DNA of 46,948 nt, from assembly GCF_024691275.1 (NCBI RefSeq), contig NZ_JAILNU010000001.1, positions 1 through 46,948 on the forward strand. Direction: 5' to 3'. Below are positions 20,991 through 32,611 of the stretch, in pieces. Position numbers and translations under genes: made by a program. Within the stretch, counting starts at the first letter, position 1; every line of letters begins with the position of its first letter. The stretch is from Ruminococcus sp. Lineage in GTDB: Bacteria; Bacillota; Clostridia; Oscillospirales; Ruminococcaceae. Below the pieces are notes generated by a model. It ran no database searches and was not told the DNA's origin. It worked only from the letters and a program-made list of their open reading frames with translations.

Positions 20991-23108
20991 ATGTTTGAAA
21001 ACTACAGAACTTTTGAAACCACTTATGCAGGCAGACCGCTCGTAGTTGAGACAGGTAAGACCTGCGGACTTGCAAACGGTTCATGCTGGGTAAGATACGG
21101 CGAAACCGTTGTTATGGCAAATGTTACTGCAAGTGCAAAGCCAAGAGAGGGTATCGACTTCTTCCCTCTTTCAGTTGACTATGAGGAAAGACTTTACTCA
21201 GTAGGCAAGATCCCGGGCTCATTCACAAAGCGTGAGGGCAAGCCTTCCGAAAAGGCTATCCTTACATCACGCTGCGTTGACAGACCTATCCGTCCGCTCT
21301 TCCCTAAGGATATGAGAAACGATGTTTCTGTTGTTATGACAGTTCTTGCTGTAGAGCCTGACAACTCACCTGAGATCGCAGGTATGATCGCTACTTCGAT
21401 CGCTATCTCTATCTCCGATATCCCGTGGAATGGCCCTATCGCAGGCATCAACGTTGGTCTCGTTGACGGTGAGATCGTGCTCAATCCTACTCTCGAGCAG
21501 AGAGCTAAGACCGACCTCACTCTTACAGTTGCAGGTACTGCTGAAAAGATCGTTATGATCGAGGCAGGCGCTAATGAAGTTCCCGAGGATAAGATGCTCG
21601 AAGCTATCCTTACAGGTCATGAAGAGATCAAGAAGATGGTATCATTCATCAGCGATATCCGCGCTCAGATCGGTAAGCCTAAGTTCACATTCGAGTCAAT
21701 GGAAGTTGACCACGATATGTTCGACGCTATCGAAGCATTCGCTTCAGACCGCGTAAAGATCGCTCTCGATACAAACGACAAGAACGTTCGTGACGAGAGA
21801 CTTGCTCCTATCATTGACGATATCCACGCTAATTTCGATGAAAAGTATCCTGAGCAAATACCTATGATCGACGAGTGTATTTATAAGCTCCAGAAGAAGA
21901 TCGTTCGTGCATGGCTCTACGAGGGCAAGCGTGTTGACGGTCGTGGCATAGACGAGATCCGTCCTCTCGCAGCTGAGGTAGGCGTTCTTCCGAGAGTACA
22001 CGGTTCAGGTCTCTTTACAAGAGGTCAGACTCAGGTTCTCACTATCGCTACACTCGGTCCTGTAAGTGACGCTCAGAAGATAGACGGTCTCGACGAGGAA
22101 GACTCCAAGAGATATATGCATCAGTATAATTTCCCGAGCTATTCTGTCGGCGAAACAAAGCCAAGCAGAGGTCCCGGAAGACGTGAGATTGGTCACGGTG
22201 CTCTGGCTGAAAGAGCTCTTGCTCCTGTTATCCCACCTGTTGAGGAATTCCCATACGCTCTCAGACTTGTTTCTGAGGTACTCTCCTCTAACGGTTCTAC
22301 ATCACAGGGCTCTATCTGCGGTTCTACACTTGCTCTTATGGACGCAGGCGTTCCGATCAAGGCTCCTGTTGCAGGTATCTCCTGCGGACTTATCACTCTG
22401 CCCGACAGTGATGACTTCATGACAATGGTAGATATCCAGGGTCTTGAAGACTTCTTCGGCGATATGGACTTCAAGGTTGGCGGTACTCACAAGGGTATCA
22501 CAGCTATCCAGGTAGATATCAAGGTTGACGGTCTTACACCAGCTATCATCAAGGAAGCTTTCGAGAAAACAAGAAAGGCTCGTCTGTATATCCTCGACGA
22601 GATCATGCTCAAGGCTATTCCTGAGAGCAGACCTACAGTCAACAAGTATGCTCCTAAGATGCTCCAGACAAAGATCCCTGTTGACAAGATACGCGAAGTT
22701 ATCGGACAGGGCGGTAAGGTTATCCAGAAGATCTCCGCAGACTGCGACGTTAAGATCGACATCAGCGACGACGGTAATGTATTCATCAGCGGTGTTGACG
22801 GCGACAACGCAAACAAGGCTCTCCAGATAATCCATACAATCGCTAACGATCCCGAGGTAGGAGCTATCTACAAGGGCAAGGTTGTAAGAATTATGGACTT
22901 CGGCGCATTCGTTGAGATCGCTCCGGGTAAGGACGGACTTGTTCACATCTCCAAGCTGGACAAGCAGAGAGTTGAAAAGGTTGAGGACGTTGTTTCTATA
23001 GGCGACGAGATCGTTGTTAAGGTAACAGAGATCGACCGTCAGGGCAGGATCAACCTCTCACGCAAGGACGCTCTTGCTGAGATCGAAGCTAAAAAGAATA
23101 ATAAGTAA
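20991..23108 (+). CDS. pnp: Polynucleotide phosphorylase
   Basis: 705 residues, full length. A 3'-5' phosphorolytic RNA-decay enzyme. Seen: two RNase PH domains (first from about residue 10, second from about 310 with GLFTRGQTQVLT and PRGPGRREIGHGALAERAL-type motifs), then KH (IREVIGQGGKVIQKI, about 565) and S1 (VYKGKVVRIMDFGAFVEI-like, about 625) RNA-binding domains. The start is ATG 20991, with TTGGAGG upstream; the TTG frame at 20976 is part of the leader. Codon use is strongly biased toward the high-expression set (AAG, GGT, CTC). Confidence 0.97.
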   Translation: MFENYRTFETTYAGRPLVVETGKTCGLANGSCWVRYGETVVMANVTASAKPREGIDFFPLSVDYEERLYSVGKIPGSFTKREGKPSEKAILTSRCVDRPIRPLFPKDMRNDVSVVMTVLAVEPDNSPEIAGMIATSIAISISDIPWNGPIAGINVGLVDGEIVLNPTLEQRAKTDLTLTVAGTAEKIVMIEAGANEVPEDKMLEAILTGHEEIKKMVSFISDIRAQIGKPKFTFESMEVDHDMFDAIEAFASDRVKIALDTNDKNVRDERLAPIIDDIHANFDEKYPEQIPMIDECIYKLQKKIVRAWLYEGKRVDGRGIDEIRPLAAEVGVLPRVHGSGLFTRGQTQVLTIATLGPVSDAQKIDGLDEEDSKRYMHQYNFPSYSVGETKPSRGPGRREIGHGALAERALAPVIPPVEEFPYALRLVSEVLSSNGSTSQGSICGSTLALMDAGVPIKAPVAGISCGLITLPDSDDFMTMVDIQGLEDFFGDMDFKVGGTHKGITAIQVDIKVDGLTPAIIKEAFEKTRKARLYILDEIMLKAIPESRPTVNKYAPKMLQTKIPVDKIREVIGQGGKVIQKISADCDVKIDISDDGNVFISGVDGDNANKALQIIHTIANDPEVGAIYKGKVVRIMDFGAFVEIAPGKDGLVHISKLDKQRVEKVEDVVSIGDEIVVKVTEIDRQGRINLSRKDALAEIEAKKNNK

Positions 23109-23113
23109 TGACA

Positions 23114-23147
23114 AATACCGTGTACATCAAGTACACGGTATTCTTTT
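23114..23147 (+). terminator. Terminator after pnp
   Basis: A 12-bp perfect stem (AATACCGTGTAC, 23114-23125, and its complement, 23131-23142) with loop ATCAA, followed by CTTTT. Confidence 0.85.
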
Positions 23148-23150
23148 AAG

Positions 23151-23411
23151 GTAAGTTATGCTTTCCCAGGCGAAATAATTGGCGTACATAAAAATTATCA
23201 TTCTTCAAAATGTGGTTCTGATAACTATTATTACACATTAATCGTTGAATACGACGGAAATACCGTTGAATCTCCATATTACAATGAAAATCCTTGTTAT
23301 TGGCTATCAAATACTCGATGCATGGTTTATATTTACCACGGAAAATGCTTTGTAACTGATTTTACTCTAAGAGACGAAAATGAACCCTTTACAAATATCC
23401 CCGAAAAATAA
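23151..23411 (+). pseudogene. N-terminally truncated gene remnant
   Basis: An 86-codon frame with protein-like composition but no start codon or ribosome binding site: SYAFPGEIIGVHKNYHSSKC, then DNYYYTLIVEYDGNTVESPY, CYWLSNTRCMVYIYHGKCFV and an end at TAA 23409. It resembles the C-terminal half of small DUF3592-like membrane proteins (GxI..V....G....Y...V.Y), though that match is uncertain. The upstream part is missing; it follows the pnp terminator directly. Confidence 0.45.
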
Positions 23412-23413
23412 TT

Positions 23414-23440
23414 AAGGCGGTCAAGTTGACCGCCTTTTTT
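23414..23440. terminator. Bidirectional terminator at the end of the V-ATPase operon
   Basis: AAGGCGGTC (23414-23422) and GACCGCCTT (23428-23436) with T-runs on the plus side and an A-rich flank that gives Ts on the minus side. It serves the converging ntpD end and the remnant on the plus strand. Confidence 0.8.
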
Positions 23441-24090
23441 CAATGATATTTATGACTCTCTTTCAGCACCATGTCCTTTACCTTCATGAGCGAAGTTGTG
23501 GTACTTCTTTCGTTTTCCGAAAGCTTCATGGTGATATACTTGATAGTCTCCTCGTAGTCAGGTATCATGATATGCTCCAGAGCATTAACACGTCTTCTTG
23601 TCTTTTCGATCTCGTCTGCCATAAGCTGACAAGCCTTCTCGACTTCCGCAAGACGTATCATTTTCGGAAGTATCGCACTTAACGCACTTACTGCTCCGTC
23701 GAGGTCGATAGATGTGAACGCCATACCATATGAGTATATATCATTCGCATCACCTGAACGATATTTCGTCTTGAACTCAGGTATATAGACGCTCATTACA
23801 TTCTTCTCACCAACTTCAAGCTCGACTTCCTGCTTTGGCAGCATAAGTGCTGTTTCAAGCACCTCTCTCTGCATTACCGAGCCTGCTACAGCCATATAGC
23901 GGTTTGCCTCTGATATTGCAGCTTCGACCTCGCTTCTGAGCTGACGGTTCTCTTTAATCAGTATCATGAACTGACGCATAAGCTCATCACGTTTGTCTTT
24001 CAGCAGCTTGTGTCCACGTCTTGCTGACGTGAGCTTCTTTTTAAGCTTGCTTAGCTCCATTCGGGTGGGATTAACATTAAGTCTTGCCAA
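23440..24090 (-). CDS. ntpD: V-type ATPase subunit D (central shaft)
   Basis: 216 residues. The coiled-coil rotor shaft that couples the A3B3 head to the membrane ring. Seen: N-terminal LNVNPTRMELSKLKKKLTSA and the long C-terminal helix (KTRRRVNALEHIMIPDYEETIKYI), both family hallmarks. Starts at TTG 24090 with GAGGTGA upstream; 10 bases after ntpB. Last gene of the operon. Confidence 0.95.
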   Translation of the reverse strand: MARLNVNPTRMELSKLKKKLTSARRGHKLLKDKRDELMRQFMILIKENRQLRSEVEAAISEANRYMAVAGSVMQREVLETALMLPKQEVELEVGEKNVMSVYIPEFKTKYRSGDANDIYSYGMAFTSIDLDGAVSALSAILPKMIRLAEVEKACQLMADEIEKTRRRVNALEHIMIPDYEETIKYITMKLSENERSTTTSLMKVKDMVLKESHKYH

Positions 24091-24100
24091 TCAGCTCACC

Positions 24101-25477
24101 TCATTTCTGAGTATCATAGTACTTGACCAGATATTCCTCTCTGATTCTTCTCAGCTCACTTCTTGGAAGGAGTTTAAGGAGCTCCCAGCCGATAGCAAGT
24201 GTTTCCTCAATGCTTCTGTTGTTATCAAATCCCTGCGAAACATAGCGCTTTTCAAATTCATCTGCAAATTTAGCATACAAAAGATCTGTAGGTGTGAGAG
24301 CAGCTTCACCGAGAACGACCATGAGTTCCTTAGCGTCTTTTCCTCGTGCATATGCTGAGAAAAGCTGGTTCATGGTGTCAGAGTGGTCTGCACGGGTCTT
24401 GCCCTCGCCGATACCCTTATCCTTCAGACGTGAAAGCGACGGAAGTACGTCTACAGGCGGATTTATGCCCTTTCTGTAAAGCTCACGGGAAAGGATTATC
24501 TGTCCCTCAGTGATATATCCTGTAAGGTCAGGGATCGGGTGAGTCTTATCATCTTCAGGCATAGTGAGGATAGGTATCATGGTAATACTTCCCTCTTTAC
24601 CGTTCTGACGGCCTGCACGTTCATATATAGTAGCAAGGTCAGTGTACATATAACCTGGGTAACCGCGTCGTCCGGGAACTTCCTTACGTGCTGCCGATAC
24701 CTCACGGAGAGCGTCGGCGTAGTTGGTGATATCCGTGAGGATAACCAGTACGTGCATTCCCTTTTCAAATGCAAGATACTCAGCAGCTGTAAGAGCCATT
24801 TTCGGTGTAGCAAGTCGCTCGATAGCGGAGTCGTTAGCAAGGTTGATAAACAGAACTGTTCTGTCAAGAGCACCTGTGCTCTTGAAGCTCTGTACAAAGT
24901 ATTCGGATTCCTCAAAGGTGATACCCATAGCGGCGAATACAACGGCGAACTGCTCATCTTTTCCGCGAACCTTAGCCTGTCGAGCTATCTGTGCAGCAAG
25001 CTGTGCGTGTGGAAGTCCGCTGGCTGAGAATATAGGCAGCTTCTGTCCTCTTACGAGGGTGTTAAGTCCGTCGATAGCAGATACACCTGTCTGAATGAAC
25101 TCCTGCGGATACTGTCTTGCAACAGGATTCATAGGAAGTCCGTTAACGTCCAAACGCATCTCAGGGATTATCTCCGGACCGTCGTCGATAGGTCTTCCGA
25201 GACCGTCGAAAACACGTCCCAGCATATCCTCAGATACGCCCAGTTCCATCTGGTGACCTGAGAATACTACACTGCTGTCCTGTAAATTTATACCTGCGGC
25301 ATTCTCAAAGAGCTGTACCAGAGCGTTAGAACCATCTATTTCAAGCACACGGCAGCGTCTTCTCTCGCCGTTTTTCAGTCTTATCTCGGCAAGCTCACCG
25401 TATGTGACGTTCTCAACGTCCTTTACAAGCAACAGAGGTCCTGCTGCTTCTTCAATTGTTCTGTATTCTCTTGGCAT
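24101..25477 (-). CDS. ntpB: V-type ATPase subunit B (regulatory)
   Basis: 458 residues, full length. Non-catalytic nucleotide-binding-like subunit of the head. At the place of the P-loop it has [14 protein letters not shown], without GKT, as expected for B. Other hallmarks: [23 protein letters not shown] and the C-terminal [10 protein letters not shown]. Its ATG overlaps the ntpA stop by one base (TGATG). Confidence 0.97.
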   Translation of the reverse strand: MPREYRTIEEAAGPLLLVKDVENVTYGELAEIRLKNGERRRCRVLEIDGSNALVQLFENAAGINLQDSSVVFSGHQMELGVSEDMLGRVFDGLGRPIDDGPEIIPEMRLDVNGLPMNPVARQYPQEFIQTGVSAIDGLNTLVRGQKLPIFSASGLPHAQLAAQIARQAKVRGKDEQFAVVFAAMGITFEESEYFVQSFKSTGALDRTVLFINLANDSAIERLATPKMALTAAEYLAFEKGMHVLVILTDITNYADALREVSAARKEVPGRRGYPGYMYTDLATIYERAGRQNGKEGSITMIPILTMPEDDKTHPIPDLTGYITEGQIILSRELYRKGINPPVDVLPSLSRLKDKGIGEGKTRADHSDTMNQLFSAYARGKDAKELMVVLGEAALTPTDLLYAKFADEFEKRYVSQGFDNNRSIEETLAIGWELLKLLPRSELRRIREEYLVKYYDTQK

Positions 25478-27246
25478 CAGTCTTCCTCCTTGGTAAGCAG
25501 CTCATTCAGCTCTGAGGATATCTCCACACTGAGCTTATCAAATTCTGCATCTGTTTTTTCTTCCTCAACGTACTTGAAACGTCCGATCTTTTCTCTTACG
25601 GCAAGGTTCGCAACAGCTTCAACATCTGCGCCCTTGTCAAGTGCATCGGCCGCTTCATCATTGAAGTTGAGTATGAGCTTCATCATATAAAGCTGTTTTT
25701 TAAGGCTGGTATACGTATCTACCTCATGGAAGGCAAGCTGATGCAGGAAGTCCTCACGTATTGAACGGGCAGTCTCCATTTTCAGACGATCCTTAGCCGA
25801 AAGTGCGTCCATACCGATGAGCTTTACGATCTCCTTGAGCTCTGACTCATCATGAAGTATAGACATGAATCTTGCACGGGAATTCATCCAGTCCTTGGAT
25901 ACGTTATTATTATACCACTCAGCAAGGGAATCCGCATAAAGCGAATAGCTTGTGAGCCAGTTTATAGCAGGGAAATGTCTCTGATAAGCAAGGTTTGCAT
26001 CAAGTCCCCAGAACACCTTTACGATACGGAGAGTAGCCTGCGAAACAGGTTCCGATATATCACCGCCGGGAGGCGAAACAGCTCCGATAACTGAGAGAGC
26101 TCCTTCCCTTCCGTCTGTACCGTTGGAGATAACTCGTCCTGCGCGCTCATAGAACTGAGCAAGACGGCTTCCAAGGTATGCAGGATAGCCTTCATCACCG
26201 GGCATTTCTTCAAGTCGTCCCGACATTTCACGGAGAGCCTCTGCCCAACGTGAGGTCGAGTCAGCCATAAGAGCTACCGAATAGCCCATATCACGGTAGT
26301 ACTCAGCGATAGTTATACCTGTGTATACCGAAGCTTCACGGGCTGCAACAGGCATATCGGAGGTGTTTGCAATGAGAACGGTACGTTCCATGAGCGACTT
26401 GCCTGTATGCGGGTCTATAAGCTCAGGGAATTCGTTCAGAACGTCGGTCATTTCGTTTCCACGCTCACCACAGCCGATATATACGATTATGTCAGCTTCT
26501 GCCCACTTTGCGAGCTGATGCTGAGTTACAGTCTTACCACTTCCGAAAGGTCCCGGGATAGCAGCTACGCCGCCCTTTGCTATCGGGAACAGACAGTCAA
26601 CGACTCTCTGACCTGTTACCAGCGGCATATTTGGAGAGAGCTTCTTCTTGTAAGGTCTGCCGCGGCGTACAGGCCATTTCTGGATAAGTGTGAGTTCCTT
26701 GTCGCCCTTTGCAGTCTCGATCACGCATACTACATCATCTGCATGGAACTCACCGTCGGATATCTTCTTTACTGTACCCTCGATACCGTTTGGGACCATT
26801 ATCTTATGGAGTACTATATCTGTCTCGGGAACTGTTCCGATAATATCTCCGCCGATGACTTTATCGCCTGCCTTGACAGTCGGAGTGAACTTCCAGAGCG
26901 GTTCTCTTTTAAGTGAAGGCACTTCAACACCTCTTGCGAGATTGTTTCCGCAGACCTTCCTTATATCGTCAAGGGGACGCTGTATACCGTCGAAGATGCT
27001 TCCTATAAGTCCCGGACCAAGCTCAACGCTCATAGGCTCGCCTGTTGATTCAACATTCTCACCTGTTCCGAGACCTGAAGTTTCCTCATAAACCTGTATG
27101 GAAGCACGATCACCGTGCATCTCGATTATCTCACCGATAAGACGCTTTTCACTAACTCTTACAACGTCGAACATATTCGCGTCTCTCATACCCTCTGCAA
27201 CTACAAGCGGTCCTGATATTTTGATTACTGTACCTTTGCTGTTCAT
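25477..27246 (-). CDS. ntpA: V-type ATPase catalytic subunit A
   Basis: 589 residues, full length. Hydrolyses (or makes) ATP in the head. Seen: N-terminal barrel, the non-homologous insert typical of A subunits (about residues 115-185), the P-loop GPFGSGKT near 233, the catalytic Glu region [13 protein letters not shown], and [33 protein letters not shown]. Followed directly by ntpB; 21 bases after ntpF. Confidence 0.98.
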   Translation of the reverse strand: MNSKGTVIKISGPLVVAEGMRDANMFDVVRVSEKRLIGEIIEMHGDRASIQVYEETSGLGTGENVESTGEPMSVELGPGLIGSIFDGIQRPLDDIRKVCGNNLARGVEVPSLKREPLWKFTPTVKAGDKVIGGDIIGTVPETDIVLHKIMVPNGIEGTVKKISDGEFHADDVVCVIETAKGDKELTLIQKWPVRRGRPYKKKLSPNMPLVTGQRVVDCLFPIAKGGVAAIPGPFGSGKTVTQHQLAKWAEADIIVYIGCGERGNEMTDVLNEFPELIDPHTGKSLMERTVLIANTSDMPVAAREASVYTGITIAEYYRDMGYSVALMADSTSRWAEALREMSGRLEEMPGDEGYPAYLGSRLAQFYERAGRVISNGTDGREGALSVIGAVSPPGGDISEPVSQATLRIVKVFWGLDANLAYQRHFPAINWLTSYSLYADSLAEWYNNNVSKDWMNSRARFMSILHDESELKEIVKLIGMDALSAKDRLKMETARSIREDFLHQLAFHEVDTYTSLKKQLYMMKLILNFNDEAADALDKGADVEAVANLAVREKIGRFKYVEEEKTDAEFDKLSVEISSELNELLTKEED

Positions 27247-27267
27247 TTCTGCTTATCCGCCTCTTTT

Positions 27268-27579
27268 CTAATTTAATATATCCGAGCCTACAGCCTTTTC
27301 CACTGCCTCGTGCAAAGCTCTCATTCCGTCGCCCGTATTTCCCTCTATTGCAGGTATAAGGACAATAGACGGGAGCTTGCTGCTCCGATATTTATTTATA
27401 GTATCTCTCACCAGTGCCGCAGCAGGTTCTGTGATATATATTACCGCAAAATCATTTGCTGCAAGACGTGAGATAAGTTTGTTTATTTTTTCAGGTTCTG
27501 TCTCACGGAAAACGGAAAGACCAAGTGCTGCAAAACCTGACACACTTGCGCTGTCACCGATAACGGCTGCTTTATACAT
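27268..27579 (-). CDS. ntpF: V-type ATPase subunit F
   Basis: 103 residues, normal for NtpG/F-type stalk subunits, which bind subunit D in the rotor. Seen: MYKAAVIGDSASVSGFAALG, FAVIYITEPAA and the LPSIVLIPAIEG region. Its start overlaps the end of ntpC by 8 bases. Confidence 0.92.
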   Translation of the reverse strand: MYKAAVIGDSASVSGFAALGLSVFRETEPEKINKLISRLAANDFAVIYITEPAAALVRDTINKYRSSKLPSIVLIPAIEGNTGDGMRALHEAVEKAVGSDILN

Positions 27580-28516
27580 ATAGCTTTCTCATCCTTTCCG
27601 TGATAGTCTCCTTGTCAGCACCGAACTCCTTACATACAGAGAGGATACGAAGATTCTTTATTTCTGCTTCCTTTGCTATGAAGTAAGCTTCAAGAGGTTC
27701 AGCGCCGAATGCCTGCATACGTGCTGTTTCGGCAAGCTCTATCAGTACATCATCACACCACTTCTCATACTGTGCAGTTGACTCTTTGAGCAGTGCTCCT
27801 GCATTTGAGTAATGGGAAGCTTCAAGGAAACTGAACAGTGATTCTGCACCGCCAAGTGCTGCCTTGATGAGAGCATCTTTTTCCAGCTCATCGCTTCCGC
27901 ATACAGCTGTTTCCATGAACTGAGCTGATTTATTCAGAATGCTGCATCTGTAAGCAGTCTTTATGTCAGCGCAAACCGTAAGAAGATTGGCATAACGCTT
28001 CATAAAATCGCTACCGTATCTTACAGCACTCTTCTGCATAGCCTTTAGCGCATCTGCATCAATAAGCGAATCCGAAAGCTGTCCGTCAAGCGTTCTTGTG
28101 ACGAGCTCATATGCTTTAGCAGCGGTATCCCGCATATACTCAGGCAAATTGTCATACTCTTTTGTATTTATCGCGTCAACAAGCACGGGGAGCTCCACGT
28201 TTGAAGGTGATATATAATAATGCTGAGGATCTCTGTTTGATATGATAGCTTTAAGAACTGCTTTGAGGTTATGGAAATCGTTCCTGTAGAGCAGTATCTC
28301 AAGCTCCTTGCAATCGGGGGCATACTCTCTGAGCATAGCCCAGACCTCTGCAAGTCCGTCGCTGTTTGCTCCCGAACCTCTTTTGGAGGCTATTATGGAA
28401 TCCACTTCCGCCTTGCTCCTTGCATTTACGAGCTGGTCGATGTCGCTTTTTCCGAGGAGAGTATTCTCCATTGCTCTGACAGCACCTACAGCGTTCGCAT
28501 ACTTTGTACCGTTCAT
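27572..28516 (-). CDS. ntpC: V-type ATPase subunit C (membrane-ring cap)
   Basis: 314 residues, all-helical, the funnel-shaped socket that links the rotor shaft to the c-ring (homologous to eukaryotic subunit d). Recognised from its position, length and segments YANAVGAVRAMENTLL, ELEILLYRNDFHNLKAVLKA and the C-terminal AYFIAKEAEIKNLRIL. ATG 28516 follows AGGTGATGGT. Confidence 0.92.
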   Translation of the reverse strand: MNGTKYANAVGAVRAMENTLLGKSDIDQLVNARSKAEVDSIIASKRGSGANSDGLAEVWAMLREYAPDCKELEILLYRNDFHNLKAVLKAIISNRDPQHYYISPSNVELPVLVDAINTKEYDNLPEYMRDTAAKAYELVTRTLDGQLSDSLIDADALKAMQKSAVRYGSDFMKRYANLLTVCADIKTAYRCSILNKSAQFMETAVCGSDELEKDALIKAALGGAESLFSFLEASHYSNAGALLKESTAQYEKWCDDVLIELAETARMQAFGAEPLEAYFIAKEAEIKNLRILSVCKEFGADKETITERMRKLYV

Positions 28517-28524
28517 ACCATCAC

Positions 28525-29118
28525 CTACCTGAACAGTGCTCTTGCAGCTATATCTCTGACATCTTCCTTTTCAGCTTCAAACATAGCACGGAAACTGCAA
28601 TTCTCCGATATCAGACCATAGCTCAGGATAAAACCGTCATCTATGTCAGCTTTTTCCTTTGACAGAACGATGCTGCCGCCTTTATTCTTGGCAAGCTCGC
28701 TGAGCTTCTGCTCAAAATCCGCAGGAACTCTCGCAAGATCATTGCTTCCAAGGCTTATAACGCCCTTATCCGACTGCATATGACGTTCTGCCAGCTTTAA
28801 TATCAGCTCAAAGTATTCCTTATCAGGCAATGATCTGAGCTTTGTTATTGTTTTTTCGATCGTTTCATCTATAAGCTCGACCTTTGCAGCAAGAATTCTG
28901 CGCTTCATATTTGCATCTACAGATGCACAGGAATTCTCAAAGTCCTTTTCTGCCTGCTGCTTGGCTTTCAGAAGATGCTCTTCATATGCCTTATTAGCAT
29001 TGACTTCGCCTTCTTCTTTGATAGCCTTTGCCTTTGTTGTCGCAGCTTTCAGGATACTGTCTTCTGTCTGCTTCTGCTGAGCTTCGATGAGGTTGAGGAT
29101 CTCGTCAAGTCCCGACAT
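28525..29118 (-). CDS. ntpE: V-type ATPase subunit E (peripheral stalk)
   Basis: 197 residues. The N-terminal half is a long charged helix (IEAQQKQTEDSILKAATTKA, KAKQQAEKDFENSC) that pairs with the G/H-type subunit in the peripheral stalk; the C-terminal half is a small globular head. Start ATG 29118 with GGAGGTGG upstream. Confidence 0.9.
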   Translation of the reverse strand: MSGLDEILNLIEAQQKQTEDSILKAATTKAKAIKEEGEVNANKAYEEHLLKAKQQAEKDFENSCASVDANMKRRILAAKVELIDETIEKTITKLRSLPDKEYFELILKLAERHMQSDKGVISLGSNDLARVPADFEQKLSELAKNKGGSIVLSKEKADIDDGFILSYGLISENCSFRAMFEAEKEDVRDIAARALFR

Positions 29119-29136
29119 TTCTCCACCTCCGCTTTA

Positions 29137-31579
<2,443 letters not shown>

Positions 31580-31612
31580 ATTTTACATCACTCTCCTCTT
31601 GTCAGACAATTA

Positions 31613-31921
31613 TCAGAAAAATCTGCTGATGATCTCATCAACAGCAGAATTCATATTCTTTTCCGCAAGCTGCCTGATCTTATTAATGCGGTCAGAACAT
31701 TCAGCCTCTGACTTTTTTTCGTAAGCCTTCAGCTTTTCATCGTATGCGCTGCGTATCTTAGCTGCTTCCGCTGTTGCTTCACTTATTTTTTTCTGGATCG
31801 CAAGTGAAGACCTTCCTGATGCTGTGCTTATAATGTCATCACGCTGCCGTCGCGCATCAGCATTTTTCCTGTCAGAGAGCGCTTCTGCTTCGAGTATTTT
31901 CTTTACTGCTTCTGACGCCAT
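31613..31921 (-). CDS. V-type ATPase G/H-type peripheral stalk subunit
   Basis: 102 residues, almost entirely a charged helix rich in Ala, Glu, Lys and Arg (EALSDRKNADARRQRDDI and similar). First gene of the operon and the partner of subunit E in the peripheral stalk. Ribosome binding site GGAGG 7 bases before ATG 31921. Confidence 0.85.
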   Translation of the reverse strand: MASEAVKKILEAEALSDRKNADARRQRDDIISTASGRSSLAIQKKISEATAEAAKIRSAYDEKLKAYEKKSEAECSDRINKIRQLAEKNMNSAVDEIISRFF

Positions 31922-31939
31922 TAAAATACCTCCTTCAAA

Positions 31940-31996
31940 AAATGACCAACGGTCATTTGATACATTGATTATACCACCCTTTCAAAGTGCAGTCAA
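31940..31996 (-). promoter_or_regulatory. V-ATPase promoter with a TetR-like operator
   Basis: On the minus strand: -35 TTGACT (complement of 31991-31996), 17-bp spacer, -10 TATAAT (complement of 31968-31973). Just after the expected start lies a perfect palindrome, AAATGACC and GGTCATTT around 3 bases (31940-31958), the shape of a TetR/AcrR-type operator. Binding there would block early elongation. No TetR gene lies in the window. Confidence 0.7.
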
Positions 31997-32028
31997 TAGA
32001 TAAATTATGAATAAGTTTTGATAAAAAA

Positions 32029-32115
32029 CAGAAAGGGAGCTTACCCTACAGACAGCTCCCTTGCAAATAATCCATTGACAATAAATATTATACCTCAAAT
32101 CGGTAAAAATGTCAA
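32029..32115 (-). ncRNA. Short promoter-terminator unit, possible small RNA or attenuator
   Basis: Minus-strand promoter TTGACA (complement of 32110-32115), 17 bp, TATAAT (complement of 32087-32092), followed about 20 bases after the start site by a 9-bp stem (AAGGGAGCT / AGCTCCCTT, about 32034-32062) and T6. The product would be a transcript of about 50-55 bases with no reading frame. It lies between the Nudix gene and the V-ATPase promoter and could be a small RNA, or an attenuated upstream promoter of the V-ATPase operon. The stem also ends the hisS-aspS-Nudix transcript. Confidence 0.45.
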
Positions 32116-32152
32116 TGAAAATTTTCATAAATTATATAATTTTTTATTGTTT

Positions 32153-32611
32153 TTATACGCCAAATATCTCGTACTCTCCTGCTTTTAGAGAAATCGACCT
32201 GTAATCGCCTTTTTCAAGGGTATTTTCACGGTCATTTATGTACGCATTGAGTATAGCACGGCTCATATTTGTGATGTCACTTCTGTTAACAGCTTCCTCA
32301 GGTGTCAGAAGGAGTACTTCACTGTTCTCATAGCCGTCAGAAACAGGCTCGCCGGATATATATTTCAGACGGAACACGATTATCCACTGTTCTGTGCGGA
32401 ACTGCACTGCAAAAACCGATTCCGCCTGCACGTTTACGCCTGTCTCTTCAAAGAATTCGCGCTTGACAGCTTCTGTAGGAAGCTCGCCCTCTTTTACATA
32501 TCCTCCCGGGATAAGTATACGTTCCTTTGCGGCACCGTATGTATGGCGGACAAAAAGTATCTTTCCGTCTATATCGAGTATTCCGCAGACAGCATAGTAT
32601 CTATTACTCAT
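32153..32611 (-). CDS. Nudix hydrolase
   Basis: 152 residues. The Nudix box reads G-YVKEG-E-LPTEAVK-REFFEETGV, complete for metal-dependent pyrophosphate cleavage. The substrate is not predictable; an (oxidised) nucleotide or nucleotide sugar is possible. Its ATG overlaps the aspS stop by 8 bases, so it is coupled to the tRNA synthetase. Confidence 0.9.
   Translation of the reverse strand: MSNRYYAVCGILDIDGKILFVRHTYGAAKERILIPGGYVKEGELPTEAVKREFFEETGVNVQAESVFAVQFRTEQWIIVFRLKYISGEPVSDGYENSEVLLLTPEEAVNRSDITNMSRAILNAYINDRENTLEKGDYRSISLKAGEYEIFGV

Noticed and set aside
22302-22946. 214-residue minus-strand frame inside pnp
   Set aside because: Antisense shadow caused by the biased codon use of pnp; no family features.
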